In this document: positions 8,369-15,490 of the stretch, in pieces
Numbering within the stretch: the first letter of the stretch is position 1
Layout of the letters: each line of letters opens with the position of its first letter
Virus record (IMG/VR): IMGVR_UViG_3300009154_000010
Span: 1-39,756 of that record
Length of the DNA: 39,756 nt
Source: a virus
Direction: 5' to 3' (one strand)
The notes under the pieces: model-generated
Databases searched by the model: none
What the model was told of the DNA's origin: nothing
Seen by the model: the letters and a program-made list of their open reading frames with translations, nothing else
Translations under genes and position numbers: made by a program

Positions 8369-10183
8369 TTAGATAGGTTGTCGCCGTGCGACTGTTGCTT
8401 GTAGGTTTGCTTCGCCTCGGTTGTTTAAACCAGCGAGAAGTGAAGAAACATCTGGGCGACCACCTGGAGCAATTTGTCCAGGAGCAATACCCTGCATACG
8501 ACCAGTTTCGCCTAAGCCCATTGGAAGTTGCCCGCCACCTGCTGCGCTCTCACTTGGCATGCCCATAGATTCGGGACTTACTGAGCCTGGGGCTGCAGCA
8601 GGTGCGGGATTCTGCGGTTGGAACGCCTCTTGGATTGCTATTTCAATAGCAGTTCCTTTTTGGCGAGCACTGATTACATACGAAAGTTTGCGTAGGATGT
8701 CGGATGGGTCTTGTCCTTGACTTGCAAGGGCTGGAATTGCCTGTGCGTATGAAGCAATCGCTTGTTTCATAGCATCACGCAGTTCTTCTGTTTCAACCTT
8801 TTCTTCTTCTTGTGTTGCATTAAAGGAGAAAGGCATTTGACGGCGTAGGAAGTCACGAGAAATCAACTTGTCACCTCGTGCTTGTAGTCCAAAGACCAGT
8901 GCACGGTTAGGGTCAAGTCCTGCCATCAAGCCATACTGCACATCAACGGTGTAATCACCATCAATGTCACGGGCTGGCTTGTATTTAATGTTGTAAGGGG
9001 TGCCATTGTAAACACCTTTTAGTTCTTTTTCCATTTTGCCAAAGATTTTTTCATCTACTCGTAGCGCTAACGCTAACAATTCTGTAAATGTACGGGCAAA
9101 CATTGCATGTGCTGTCTTGATTTGTGTATCAAAACCACCCATAAGAGCCTTAACACCCTGACCAGTAATGATTGAAGCATCAATATTACCTGTTCGGGCA
9201 TCTGGAAAACGGCTACCTAGACGGAGTTCTTGCTCAAGAACCTGTGACTGTGCGAACACATTGCTAGGAAGTTCAAGTGGGACTCGGCGAATCTCATTAG
9301 GCTTACTGGAGCGCATAATTGCATCAGGTCCAAGGGCTAACTCCTGACTATCCAAAGGCATCGCAATCGGTGCCTGAACTGATTTAGTTGCTGCTTCAAG
9401 GGAAAGTAACGCATAGCGTGCTTTAGCAACTTGAATAGCAAGTACATCATCAAACTGACCACGAGATTGGTCGTCTAATGAAGGTCGTTGTACAACACGA
9501 ATTAAGCACTCACCCATTGGGTTAGGTGCACGGTCTAATACAAGATTGTTTTTCTGTGGCATGAATAGAACATCTTGGTCCTTATCATGAAAACGAACAA
9601 TCTCAGATACTGTTGTTGTGTTGTTCTTGTCGTAAATTAAATGTGCTACTTCTGGATACTTAGCCATTAGTTCTTCTGTTGGCTTCATCATGCGCTGGAA
9701 GAACATAGTTACACGACCATAGCGGTCAATAACTGGGTAACTTCCTAGTGCATCAAAGAACTTAATGCGAGGCATGTTCTCGTCAATATCAATTTCAACC
9801 TGTGCAGGTACAAATCCGTAGGTTACATAACGGTCTGCAGCATTAAACATTTGTGATTGTAGGTCTGAAAAGTTAACAATACCGTTGACAATTTCGCCAC
9901 GCTTATCAGCCTTCTTACGGGCTGCCTCTGAAACCATAGATGTAGAAGTACATCCAAATGACGGTAGAGGTGCAATAACTTCTGCAATGTCACGAGCAGC
10001 AATATCCACCATATTAGCCACGATAGGATTCTCAAAAGGACCATCGGGAAAAAGGTCTGGGTAAACATCACGCATCTTGCCTTGACGAACTTGGAGAACC
10101 TGATTCATGCGTTGGTCGCGGTCATCGTACATACGGCGGTATCTGTCGTAGTAGTTCTTAATCTCATCTATGGAAAGTGCCAT
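8369..10183 (-). CDS. Portal protein, 604 aa
   Basis: The portal forms the dodecameric ring at one head vertex through which DNA is packaged and ejected. The call rests on position directly after the terminase gene, a typical size of about 600 aa, and portal-like sequence. The N-terminal region starts IDEIKNYYDRYRRMYDDR, the middle is a mixed alpha/beta body, and the C-terminal tail is Pro/Gly/Gln-rich. The start at 10183 has GGAGGTGAAC just upstream; an in-frame GTG at 10189 is less likely. The terminase stop is only 14 bp upstream. The C-terminal low complexity may face the capsid interior. Confidence 0.88.
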   Translation of the reverse strand: MALSIDEIKNYYDRYRRMYDDRDQRMNQVLQVRQGKMRDVYPDLFPDGPFENPIVANMVDIAARDIAEVIAPLPSFGCTSTSMVSEAARKKADKRGEIVNGIVNFSDLQSQMFNAADRYVTYGFVPAQVEIDIDENMPRIKFFDALGSYPVIDRYGRVTMFFQRMMKPTEELMAKYPEVAHLIYDKNNTTTVSEIVRFHDKDQDVLFMPQKNNLVLDRAPNPMGECLIRVVQRPSLDDQSRGQFDDVLAIQVAKARYALLSLEAATKSVQAPIAMPLDSQELALGPDAIMRSSKPNEIRRVPLELPSNVFAQSQVLEQELRLGSRFPDARTGNIDASIITGQGVKALMGGFDTQIKTAHAMFARTFTELLALALRVDEKIFGKMEKELKGVYNGTPYNIKYKPARDIDGDYTVDVQYGLMAGLDPNRALVFGLQARGDKLISRDFLRRQMPFSFNATQEEEKVETEELRDAMKQAIASYAQAIPALASQGQDPSDILRKLSYVISARQKGTAIEIAIQEAFQPQNPAPAAAPGSVSPESMGMPSESAAGGGQLPMGLGETGRMQGIAPGQIAPGGRPDVSSLLAGLNNRGEANLQATVARRQPI

Positions 10184-10197
10184 GTTCACCTCCTATC

Positions 10198-12060
10198 TTA
10201 GTTGTATGCATAGTCACTTAAATTAACAGTGAACTGTTGGCTTTTGTCGTATCTTGTCTGAAACATATTTGTATAACTATGATTGCGAGCAAAGTTGCTT
10301 GCAGTTGAAACTCTATCTCGCACAGCAAGTTCGGTAAACCAAAATGCCATAACACAGTCTGTCTTTTGACTTCGTGGTGCCTCTGGGTACCAAGTAATCA
10401 GTTGTTCAATAAGAGCCTTTAATCCTTCGGATTGATGCGTTGAGGGGAACTCAATAAGGTTTAATCCTTCATCCCAACCATGAAACAATGTAGTAAGGGA
10501 TGCGACACCGAAATCTGTATCCCATTTATTGTTTCCAGTATGGTGTTCCTTTAGTATCGCACCCCTCGCTTGTAGGTATTCTCGTACCTCACGGTCCTGA
10601 GTTAACATCGCTTGAAATGCATTTTTTTCAACACGCCACTCAGAAATTGCGTACTTATCTGTCCAGTCTTTAATCAGTTCTCTAATCTCATCAGGCTTCA
10701 TGCCCTGTTTGTTAGACACATCCAGCACATATCTTTTTTGAGTAGCAACATCCACACCAATACAAACAGCAGCGGTATGCCCAGCCATGGCGGGGTCAAG
10801 CCCAGCAACCACAATAAGCCCATCCATCCCAGCAAGTCTGTTGCCAGCCTTATTCTTGGGGATGATGCCAATGTTGCGAGCGCCGTTAATAACGCCTTTA
10901 ACCGCATCCTGTGGGAAAGCGCTATCTTCATGAACTTGTTGTTGCTGATAAACCATCGCCCACAAGTTGGGTGACATGCGACTTCGTTTACGATTGAGCG
11001 CCGAGCCTGTCCACTTGTCGTAGAGTCCGTCAGAATCTGGAGTACCATTACCAGACACTGGGGGCATATTCGTCTTTGCCCAAAGAGTAACCCAATCATC
11101 AGGGTCATCGGCAAACTCCAATACCGCAGGTTGAGCAAAGTAAGTCCAAGGAGAAGTTTCATCGGGGTATCGCATCGGGTCACGAAGTTCTGAATATAAA
11201 TCTTTAGGGCGTAATCTTGTGCCCACTACCAGTAACTTTCCGCCATCGTTGTCAATACGGGACATAACTTCTGATTGAATCCAGTCAATCTGTTTTTCAT
11301 ATTCATGGGCGTTGGTATGGTCAACACAGTCATCCATGATGATTAGGTCAGCACGGGCACCGTAGATATGTCCACGAATACCAATAGCCTGAACCGTTGG
11401 GTCCTTTTCACCAGAGTCACGAGATTCTGATGATAGGTAAATTAAGTCCTGCTTCCACGAATCAGAGTTCTTTTCAAATCCGCCTGGAGGTCCAAAGGCG
11501 AGGTGTAAGTCCTGATAACGAGGATGGGTGAGTCTGTTCTTTATGGAGAGCAGGAACTTTTGCGCCATAGCCTGGGTCTTAGATACGACCATGATTCTTA
11601 TGTTAGGGTTTTGGCAAATCCGATAGACAGCATAGTTGACCGTAATAGTCGTAGACTTTGCGTGTTCAGGGGGAGTGTTAACAATGAGCAGGTCTTTATC
11701 GCCTGGCTCGTAAATGATTGAAGGGTGAACATCCGTAGGCACTCTGGACTCTAAAAGGTCAATCCAATGGCGTTGATGTTCAAATACTTGTACCCCTAGA
11801 TATTTTTCCGAGAACTCAGGAAATGGGGGCACCTCTTGGGTCGGACCGCCTATTTCACCTCTAGCGGTCAATGCACGCAGTTTGTCTATGCCTAGGGCAA
11901 AGTCAGGGTCTGTCTTGCGGTAATACTCATAAGTCTTGACACTTCTGCCCACGGCATCCATGGCTTTCTGGACTGAGTATCCCTGCATTAAAAAATCAAT
12001 AATCTGCTTCTTGATGGCATCCGACTTATGGGATGCAGCAGTAGTTCTTTTTCTTTCCAT
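10198..12060 (-). CDS. terL: Terminase large subunit, 620 aa, with N-terminal HTH-like domain
   Basis: This is the ATP-driven DNA packaging motor and headful or end-cutting nuclease. Visible motifs are a Walker A-like PPEHAKST at residues 130-137, Walker B LIIMDD at 239-244, and the nuclease-domain start VVAGLDPAMAGH with Asp422. Residues 1-65 form an extra helical, HTH-like segment (a QGYSVQKAMDAVGRSVKTYEYYR pattern interrupted by short turns) resembling small-terminase DNA-binding domains. No separate small terminase gene is seen nearby. It is the first gene of the leftward late unit, faces the 896-bp control region, and has no strong ribosome-binding site. Function is well supported; the HTH reading is an inference. 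Confidence 0.93.
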   Translation of the reverse strand: MERKRTTAASHKSDAIKKQIIDFLMQGYSVQKAMDAVGRSVKTYEYYRKTDPDFALGIDKLRALTARGEIGGPTQEVPPFPEFSEKYLGVQVFEHQRHWIDLLESRVPTDVHPSIIYEPGDKDLLIVNTPPEHAKSTTITVNYAVYRICQNPNIRIMVVSKTQAMAQKFLLSIKNRLTHPRYQDLHLAFGPPGGFEKNSDSWKQDLIYLSSESRDSGEKDPTVQAIGIRGHIYGARADLIIMDDCVDHTNAHEYEKQIDWIQSEVMSRIDNDGGKLLVVGTRLRPKDLYSELRDPMRYPDETSPWTYFAQPAVLEFADDPDDWVTLWAKTNMPPVSGNGTPDSDGLYDKWTGSALNRKRSRMSPNLWAMVYQQQQVHEDSAFPQDAVKGVINGARNIGIIPKNKAGNRLAGMDGLIVVAGLDPAMAGHTAAVCIGVDVATQKRYVLDVSNKQGMKPDEIRELIKDWTDKYAISEWRVEKNAFQAMLTQDREVREYLQARGAILKEHHTGNNKWDTDFGVASLTTLFHGWDEGLNLIEFPSTHQSEGLKALIEQLITWYPEAPRSQKTDCVMAFWFTELAVRDRVSTASNFARNHSYTNMFQTRYDKSQQFTVNLSDYAYN

Positions 12061-12070
12061 AGGCGTAGTA

Positions 12071-12268
12071 GCAATGCGACATTAAGGGAGCATTGCAGTT
12101 AATCCTTTCCTAACCGTAGGCTGTAGCCCCAAGGCGGAAGCCGAAGGTTAGGGCAATTACTAGGGAGGCTGCCTCAGGGCAGCCAGTGTGCTTTGCCGTA
12201 GGGCACAGATTATTTTGCCCTACATATACTATTAGGTGTCCAATGGACACTTCTTGGACATTTTTTTT
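12071..12268 (+). ncRNA. Candidate structured non-coding RNA ending in a T8 terminator
   Basis: Four structures follow one another on the plus strand. The main hairpin (12109-12152) has 7, 4 and 3 base pairs separated by two symmetric 3x3 internal loops (GTA/GAA and GTA/GGA) and a CCAA loop; all 14 pairs are Watson-Crick. The internal loops can form tandem G.A pairs on the plus strand but only U.C mismatches on the minus strand. Next come GGCTGCC/GGCAGCC (12167-12184) and GTAGGGCA/TGCCCTAC (12198-12223). A terminator hairpin then precedes eight T residues. The transcript start is unknown. A leader for the leftward terminase gene is the alternative, but only the plus strand has the U-tract. 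Confidence 0.5.
12237..12268 (+). terminator. Intrinsic terminator (or attenuator) with T8 tract
   Basis: TGTCCAA (12237-12243) pairs perfectly with TTGGACA (12254-12260) and is followed at once by eight T residues (12261-12268). An alternative hairpin, GTGTCC with GGACAC (12236-12250), uses part of the same sequence. Such mutually exclusive pairing is the layout of an attenuator. No plus-strand gene precedes it, which supports a short upstream RNA as its substrate. Confidence 0.65.
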
Positions 12269-12325
12269 GTAACTTTTTTATTACATTGCTACTGACCGCT
12301 ATAACCGCAGGTCAGAGCCTATTTA

Positions 12326-12408
12326 GACCCCAGGGCTATCAAAGTTATGTGGCTGTATACACAGACACACAGACACACAGATATTTAAAAACCTGGGGTC
12401 AAACTTTG
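12326..12408. promoter_or_regulatory. Interlocked inverted repeats (pseudoknot topology) around a CA-rich direct repeat
   Basis: GACCCCAGG (12326-12334) is complementary to CCTGGGGTC (12392-12400). CAAAGTT (12340-12346) is complementary to AACTTTG (12402-12408). The arms are ordered a-b-a'-b', which as RNA is an H-type pseudoknot rather than a nested hairpin. Between them a CACAGACA unit repeats about three times (about 12359-12382). As DNA the arms could be paired protein-binding sites. Confidence 0.4.
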
Positions 12409-12655
12409 CAGCCTGCTTTGCTCAGTTTAAACGCATGCTCGCATTGCATGCTGGCAGTGCAGCGCTAGGGCAGGGCAGGACTAGGCGCTGGCTTGGCGCT
12501 GACTCGCTCGGCGCATCAATAGCGCCCCGACCTAGCAATCGCAGCAGCAATCGCAGCGCATGTTTAAACTGGTTGAACTTTCAACTACTTTCCAGTGGCT
12601 CAGCCTGCATGCGTGGCATCTCACTATGTGAGATTCTCAGGATTGGCTTCATAAG

Positions 12656-12876
12656 TTACTCGCTGGTAACTCTCTAAAGTCAGTTGTTTAATATCACTTT
12701 AGAGCATCGCAACATTTCAACATCGCTAAAGTCAGCCAAAATCAATGGTTTTAGAGCCTTACTCGCCAGTAACTTATTTTTTTACACCCACCGCAGCATC
12801 ATCAATCGGAGGCAATCGCATCAACATCAACATCGGCAAAGTGCCCTAAAGTCAGTATAAATCAATGGTTTTAGAG
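12656..12876. repeat. Three 31-bp repeats and two 16-bp palindromes, possible iterons or operators
   Basis: The 31-bp elements are at 12674-12704, 12726-12756 and 12846-12876. All begin CTAAAGTCAG and end TTTAGAG or TTAGAG. The second and third share AAATCAATGGTTTTAGAG exactly and lie exactly 120 bp apart. In the first copy the arms CTCTAAAGT and ACTTTAGAG form a perfect 9-bp inverted repeat. Two related palindromes, TTACTCGCTGGTAACT (12656-12671) and TTACTCGCCAGTAACT (12759-12774), are interleaved with them. Repeated spaced palindromes between divergent units suggest an origin or a set of regulator sites. Confidence 0.6.
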
Positions 12877-12956
12877 GGTGCTTGTAATTTTTTTAAATCT
12901 CGTTTACCTTTATCCCAGTGGAACAATCCACTACCGACTGGAAAGGTTTAAACATC

Positions 12957-13484
12957 ATGAGAAATCGTGAACAATGGCTTGCAGCGTTTGCTACTGCTGC
13001 TCGCCGACCAATCGCATCATCAATCCAAGGTGGAGGTGACGAGGAGGCAGCAATCCGCCTATCTTGTGGCTTCCCTCCAAAAGTGGGTCGCAAGGCTTCC
13101 ACTGCTGCAATCGTGCCACCAACCGCATCTCAGGACTTCACTGCCGAGATTTTCGTGGCTCCTACCGTTGACTCATCATCCGAGGTTGCCAAGGCAATCC
13201 TCCCACTGCTCCGCATCGCTCAATCAGGCAACTGGCGCTCAGCAGCGCCAAGCGTTGCCAAGCCACTGGACACGCTCCCAGTGTGGGCTGAATCAATCAT
13301 CCTCACACTCGGCGAGTATCCACACGCCAAAATTGAAATTGCGCCAGCAATCAAGCAAACAACTCGCCTCATCAAGGTTGCGTGTTTAAACGACAACTAC
13401 ATCGCACGAGTATCTCGCTCAACTCTTGAGAATCTCGGCGCTCCAATCTGCCCAGCATGCAATCAATCACTCGTGGAGGCTTAA
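12957..13484 (+). CDS. SprT-like family protein lacking the HExxH metalloprotease motif, 175 aa
   Basis: The order IRLSCGFP (residues 33-40), TAEIFVAPTVDSSSEVAKAIL (62-82), a LGEYPHAKIE segment (118-127) and a C-terminal Zn-ribbon-like end match a family of putative phage metallopeptidases. Its members read RVSCGWPS, EIFISP, VLxHELVHAAVG, LGxYPHA and CPECGYIAR. Here the HELVH position reads ILPLLRIAQSG, so the zinc-protease motif is gone. The ribbon keeps Cys143, Cys165 and Cys168 but has lost the fourth cysteine (CLNDNYIAR). The start at 12957 follows GGAAAGG; GTTTAAAC fills the spacer between that site and the ATG. It is the first gene of the early operon. It is probably non-catalytic, perhaps a binding or regulatory relic. 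Confidence 0.7.
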   Translation: MRNREQWLAAFATAARRPIASSIQGGGDEEAAIRLSCGFPPKVGRKASTAAIVPPTASQDFTAEIFVAPTVDSSSEVAKAILPLLRIAQSGNWRSAAPSVAKPLDTLPVWAESIILTLGEYPHAKIEIAPAIKQTTRLIKVACLNDNYIARVSRSTLENLGAPICPACNQSLVEA

Positions 13485-13486
13485 TC

Positions 13487-14230
13487 ATGACTACTTTCGG
13501 ACTAGAGTTTGAGGTCGCTGGACTCTCAACATCAGCAGCATCAGCAGCGCTCAATCGTGGCGGAATCGCTTGCGAGGAGCCACGCAATCAGCACATCGTC
13601 AACGAGAAGTGGACATCGGTCTATGACGGCTCAGTTCGTGGAGCCGAGGTCGTGTCACCAATCCTTGACCCAATCCGTTTAAACGAGGCTTCAACCGTTG
13701 CTCGCTTGCTCCTCGGAGCAGGTGGCAAGGTTGACCGCACAACTGGCTTCCATGTCCACATCGGAGCAGCAGAATTGACCCACGAGCACATCGCCCAGTG
13801 GTACATCAACTGGAATCTGCACCATGATGCAATCGGTGTGCTCGTTGCGCCAAGCCGTTTAAACAACCGTTTCTGCTCAGCGCTTGACCAAGCAGCAACC
13901 AATCGCAACGCCGAAAGAATCCGCAACGGCAACATCTCGGACTTCAACGGTGACCGCTACCACTCTTTCAATCTCCAATCCTTCCAACGCCATGGCACGC
14001 TGGAAATCCGCCTACATCAAGGCACACTTAACGGAGCAAAAGCCGTTGCGTGGGCAAAGTTCATTGATGCGTTTAAACAACTCAGCGAGAGCCGAATCAT
14101 CGGTGACCTCGGCACTGGCACCAACCTCCAAAAGTGCGAGAATCTCCTAGACCTGCTCCGCATCAACGGAAATCTTGACGAGCGCACCGCCAACTATCTC
14201 AAAGACCGAGCAGCATCCCTCAACGGATAG
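13487..14230 (+). CDS. Amidoligase family enzyme (glutamine synthetase-like fold), 247 aa
   Basis: Amidoligases of this class use ATP to join a carboxylate to an amine, forming an amide or peptide-like bond. Visible family features are GLEFEV at residues 5-10, DGS at 47-49, EVVSP at 54-58, GFHVHIG at 87-93 and TLEIRLHQGTL at 171-181. Together these give the acidic and His residues expected of the metal/ATP site of the GS fold. GGAGG precedes the ATG at 13487, two bases after the previous stop. A stand-alone glutamine amidotransferase follows 400 bp downstream and could supply ammonia or a glutamyl group. The substrate is unknown. Three GTTTAAAC copies lie within the gene. Confidence 0.8.
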   Translation: MTTFGLEFEVAGLSTSAASAALNRGGIACEEPRNQHIVNEKWTSVYDGSVRGAEVVSPILDPIRLNEASTVARLLLGAGGKVDRTTGFHVHIGAAELTHEHIAQWYINWNLHHDAIGVLVAPSRLNNRFCSALDQAATNRNAERIRNGNISDFNGDRYHSFNLQSFQRHGTLEIRLHQGTLNGAKAVAWAKFIDAFKQLSESRIIGDLGTGTNLQKCENLLDLLRINGNLDERTANYLKDRAASLNG

Positions 14231-14239
14231 CAGCAGGCA

Positions 14240-14284
14240 GCCTGCCCCAAGTGGGTAAGCGAGGGAGCGTTACCCTCGGCAGGC
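14240..14284 (+). other. Two-stem RNA hairpin in the gap after the amidoligase gene
   Basis: GCCTGCC (14240-14246) pairs with GGCAGGC (14278-14284), and inside it GGGTAA (14253-14258) pairs with TTACCC (14270-14275). No T-tract follows, so it is not a standard terminator. It lies between the amidoligase and a tiny membrane-protein gene and may stabilise, process or attenuate the transcript. Confidence 0.5.
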
Positions 14285-14336
14285 ACAAACGGAATCGGGA
14301 AATCCTCGGTACCGTTTAAACGAAAGGACTGGAATC

Positions 14337-14450
14337 ATGAACAGCATCAACTACTGGTCAATCATTGATGGTCGTGTGCTTCTACTGCTGGCAATCATTG
14401 CTGGCGTGTGGGTTCATTACCTACTGACAGGTAACAATCATGGCGAATAA
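14337..14450 (+). CDS. Small single-pass membrane protein, 37 aa
   Basis: The reading frame begins MNSINYWSIIDGR and continues with a hydrophobic stretch (VLLLLAIIAGVWVHYLL, residues 14-30), so it should span the membrane once with a short polar tail. AAAGGACTGGAATC precedes the ATG, a reasonable ribosome-binding site. It overlaps the next gene by 11 nt. No family is recognised. Small early membrane proteins in phages often alter host envelope or division functions, but nothing here shows that. Confidence 0.55.
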   Translation: MNSINYWSIIDGRVLLLLAIIAGVWVHYLLTGNNHGE

Positions 14451-14616
14451 TAACAAAAAGTTATACATCGTTGAAGGTGTAGATTTCTATGGGCGAAAGT
14501 TCACTGGACTATACACAGAAACAGAGGCTCGGTACCTCGCAGCCACTGACCGTTTAAACACAGTGTATGACCGCACAACACAGGTTGTGGTACACTTCAC
14601 TCAACAGACCAACTAA
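14440..14616 (+). CDS. Hypothetical protein, 58 aa
   Basis: The protein starts MANNNKKLYIVEGVDFYGRKFTGLY and reads as a small alternating beta-strand domain (LYIVEGVD, VVVHFTQQTN). It begins inside the preceding gene and ends 28 bp before the glutamine amidotransferase. One GTTTAAAC at 14552 is read as Leu-Asn. No family is recognised. Confidence 0.6.
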   Translation: MANNNKKLYIVEGVDFYGRKFTGLYTETEARYLAATDRLNTVYDRTTQVVVHFTQQTN

Positions 14617-14644
14617 CAACTAACACAGACTGGAGAAATAAATT

Positions 14645-15451
14645 ATGTGTGGAATCGCAGGCTTCTGCCTTAACCCAAAGCACAACAACAATCAGGTTGA
14701 CCTTGCATCGCAGATGCTCATGGACATTGAACATCGTGGCTATCACGCCACAGGTGCAGCATGGATTAACCCAAAGACTGGGCATCGTGTAATCACCAAA
14801 GCGCCAGTGGCTGCAACCAAGTTCATCACGACAGATGCAGGCAAGCGAATCTGTTTAAACGCACAGACCGCTATCTTGCACACTCGTTGGGCAACTCAAG
14901 GTGACCCAAAGGTTAACGACAACAACCACCCAATCCCTCGTGGCAAGATTGTGTTGACACACAACGGACACATCAGCAACGATGACCAACTGTTTAAACA
15001 ACTCAAGGTCAAGCGCCATGGTCAGGTAGATAGCGAGGCAGTCGCAGCACTGATTGCATTTACATCAGCGCCCATTGCCGAGGTGCTCTCTCGTGTACAA
15101 GGCACTGCTGCCTTGGCTTGGATTGAACAGAACAAGGGCAACACATTGCACCTTGCTCGTATTAACTCATCGCCATTGTGGATTGGTCAGACCAAGACAG
15201 GCTCGCTCGTCTATGGTTCAACCGAGGACACCATTGAGAACGCATCTATCATGCTTGATTCAGTGCTTGACTGGGCATACGCAGCAGCCGAGGGTGAATA
15301 CTTCAAGGTTAAAGACGGCAAGATTGTGGAGCATCAGAACTTCACACCGTTTAAACAAGTGTATGCCAACAACTGGCGCAAGTATTCTTCTAGTAACTGG
15401 GATGATGAGCACGAGTACGCATCTAGTTATTACGACAAGCACCTGTTCTAA
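14645..15451 (+). CDS. Stand-alone class II glutamine amidotransferase, 268 aa
   Basis: Class II glutaminase domains release ammonia from glutamine with an N-terminal cysteine. The protein begins MCGIAGF, so Cys2 becomes the nucleophile after Met removal. HRGYHATG at 30-37, LHTRWATQGD and THNGHISND match the glutamine-binding and oxyanion motifs (compare HRGxDxxG, RWAT and HNG in GlmS/PurF-type enzymes). No synthetase, isomerase or transferase domain follows, so it probably works with a partner. The amidoligase upstream in the same operon is the obvious candidate. GGAGAAATAAATT precedes the start, and a strong terminator lies 40 bp after the stop. Confidence 0.85.
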   Translation: MCGIAGFCLNPKHNNNQVDLASQMLMDIEHRGYHATGAAWINPKTGHRVITKAPVAATKFITTDAGKRICLNAQTAILHTRWATQGDPKVNDNNHPIPRGKIVLTHNGHISNDDQLFKQLKVKRHGQVDSEAVAALIAFTSAPIAEVLSRVQGTAALAWIEQNKGNTLHLARINSSPLWIGQTKTGSLVYGSTEDTIENASIMLDSVLDWAYAAAEGEYFKVKDGKIVEHQNFTPFKQVYANNWRKYSSSNWDDEHEYASSYYDKHLF

Positions 15452-15490
15452 GTTTCGGTTGGTCGCGCACCTGCATCATCCGATAAAGAT

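Larger units (their letters stand above)
12061..12956. other. 896-bp non-coding divergent control region
   Basis: This region separates the leftward late unit from the rightward early unit. No convincing gene was found; short open frames here have no ribosome-binding site or protein-like composition. It holds in order: a 7-bp inverted repeat (GCAATGC 12071-12077 with GCATTGC 12090-12096); a long internal-loop hairpin (12109-12152); further hairpins; a T8 terminator; a pseudoknot-like repeat pair; a GC-rich block with many GCGC and GCAATCGC words; palindromes at 12572-12585 and about 12617-12633; two copies of TTACTCGCnnGTAACT; three 31-bp repeats; and a hairpin at 12917-12932 just before the first early gene. 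Three GTTTAAAC copies are at 12425, 12562 and 12946. It is the best candidate for an origin and the main promoters. Confidence 0.8.

Noticed and set aside
12286-12677. Rightward open frames at 12286-12468 and 12435-12677 in the control region
   Set aside because: No ribosome-binding sites, odd composition, and they run through dense inverted repeats. Treated as non-coding.
12739-12765. GTTTTAGAGC resembling a type II CRISPR repeat or tracr pairing segment
   Set aside because: Only about 10 bases match, the copies are 120 bp apart with no regular spacers, and no Cas9 or other CRISPR effector is present. The match belongs to the 31-bp repeat family.
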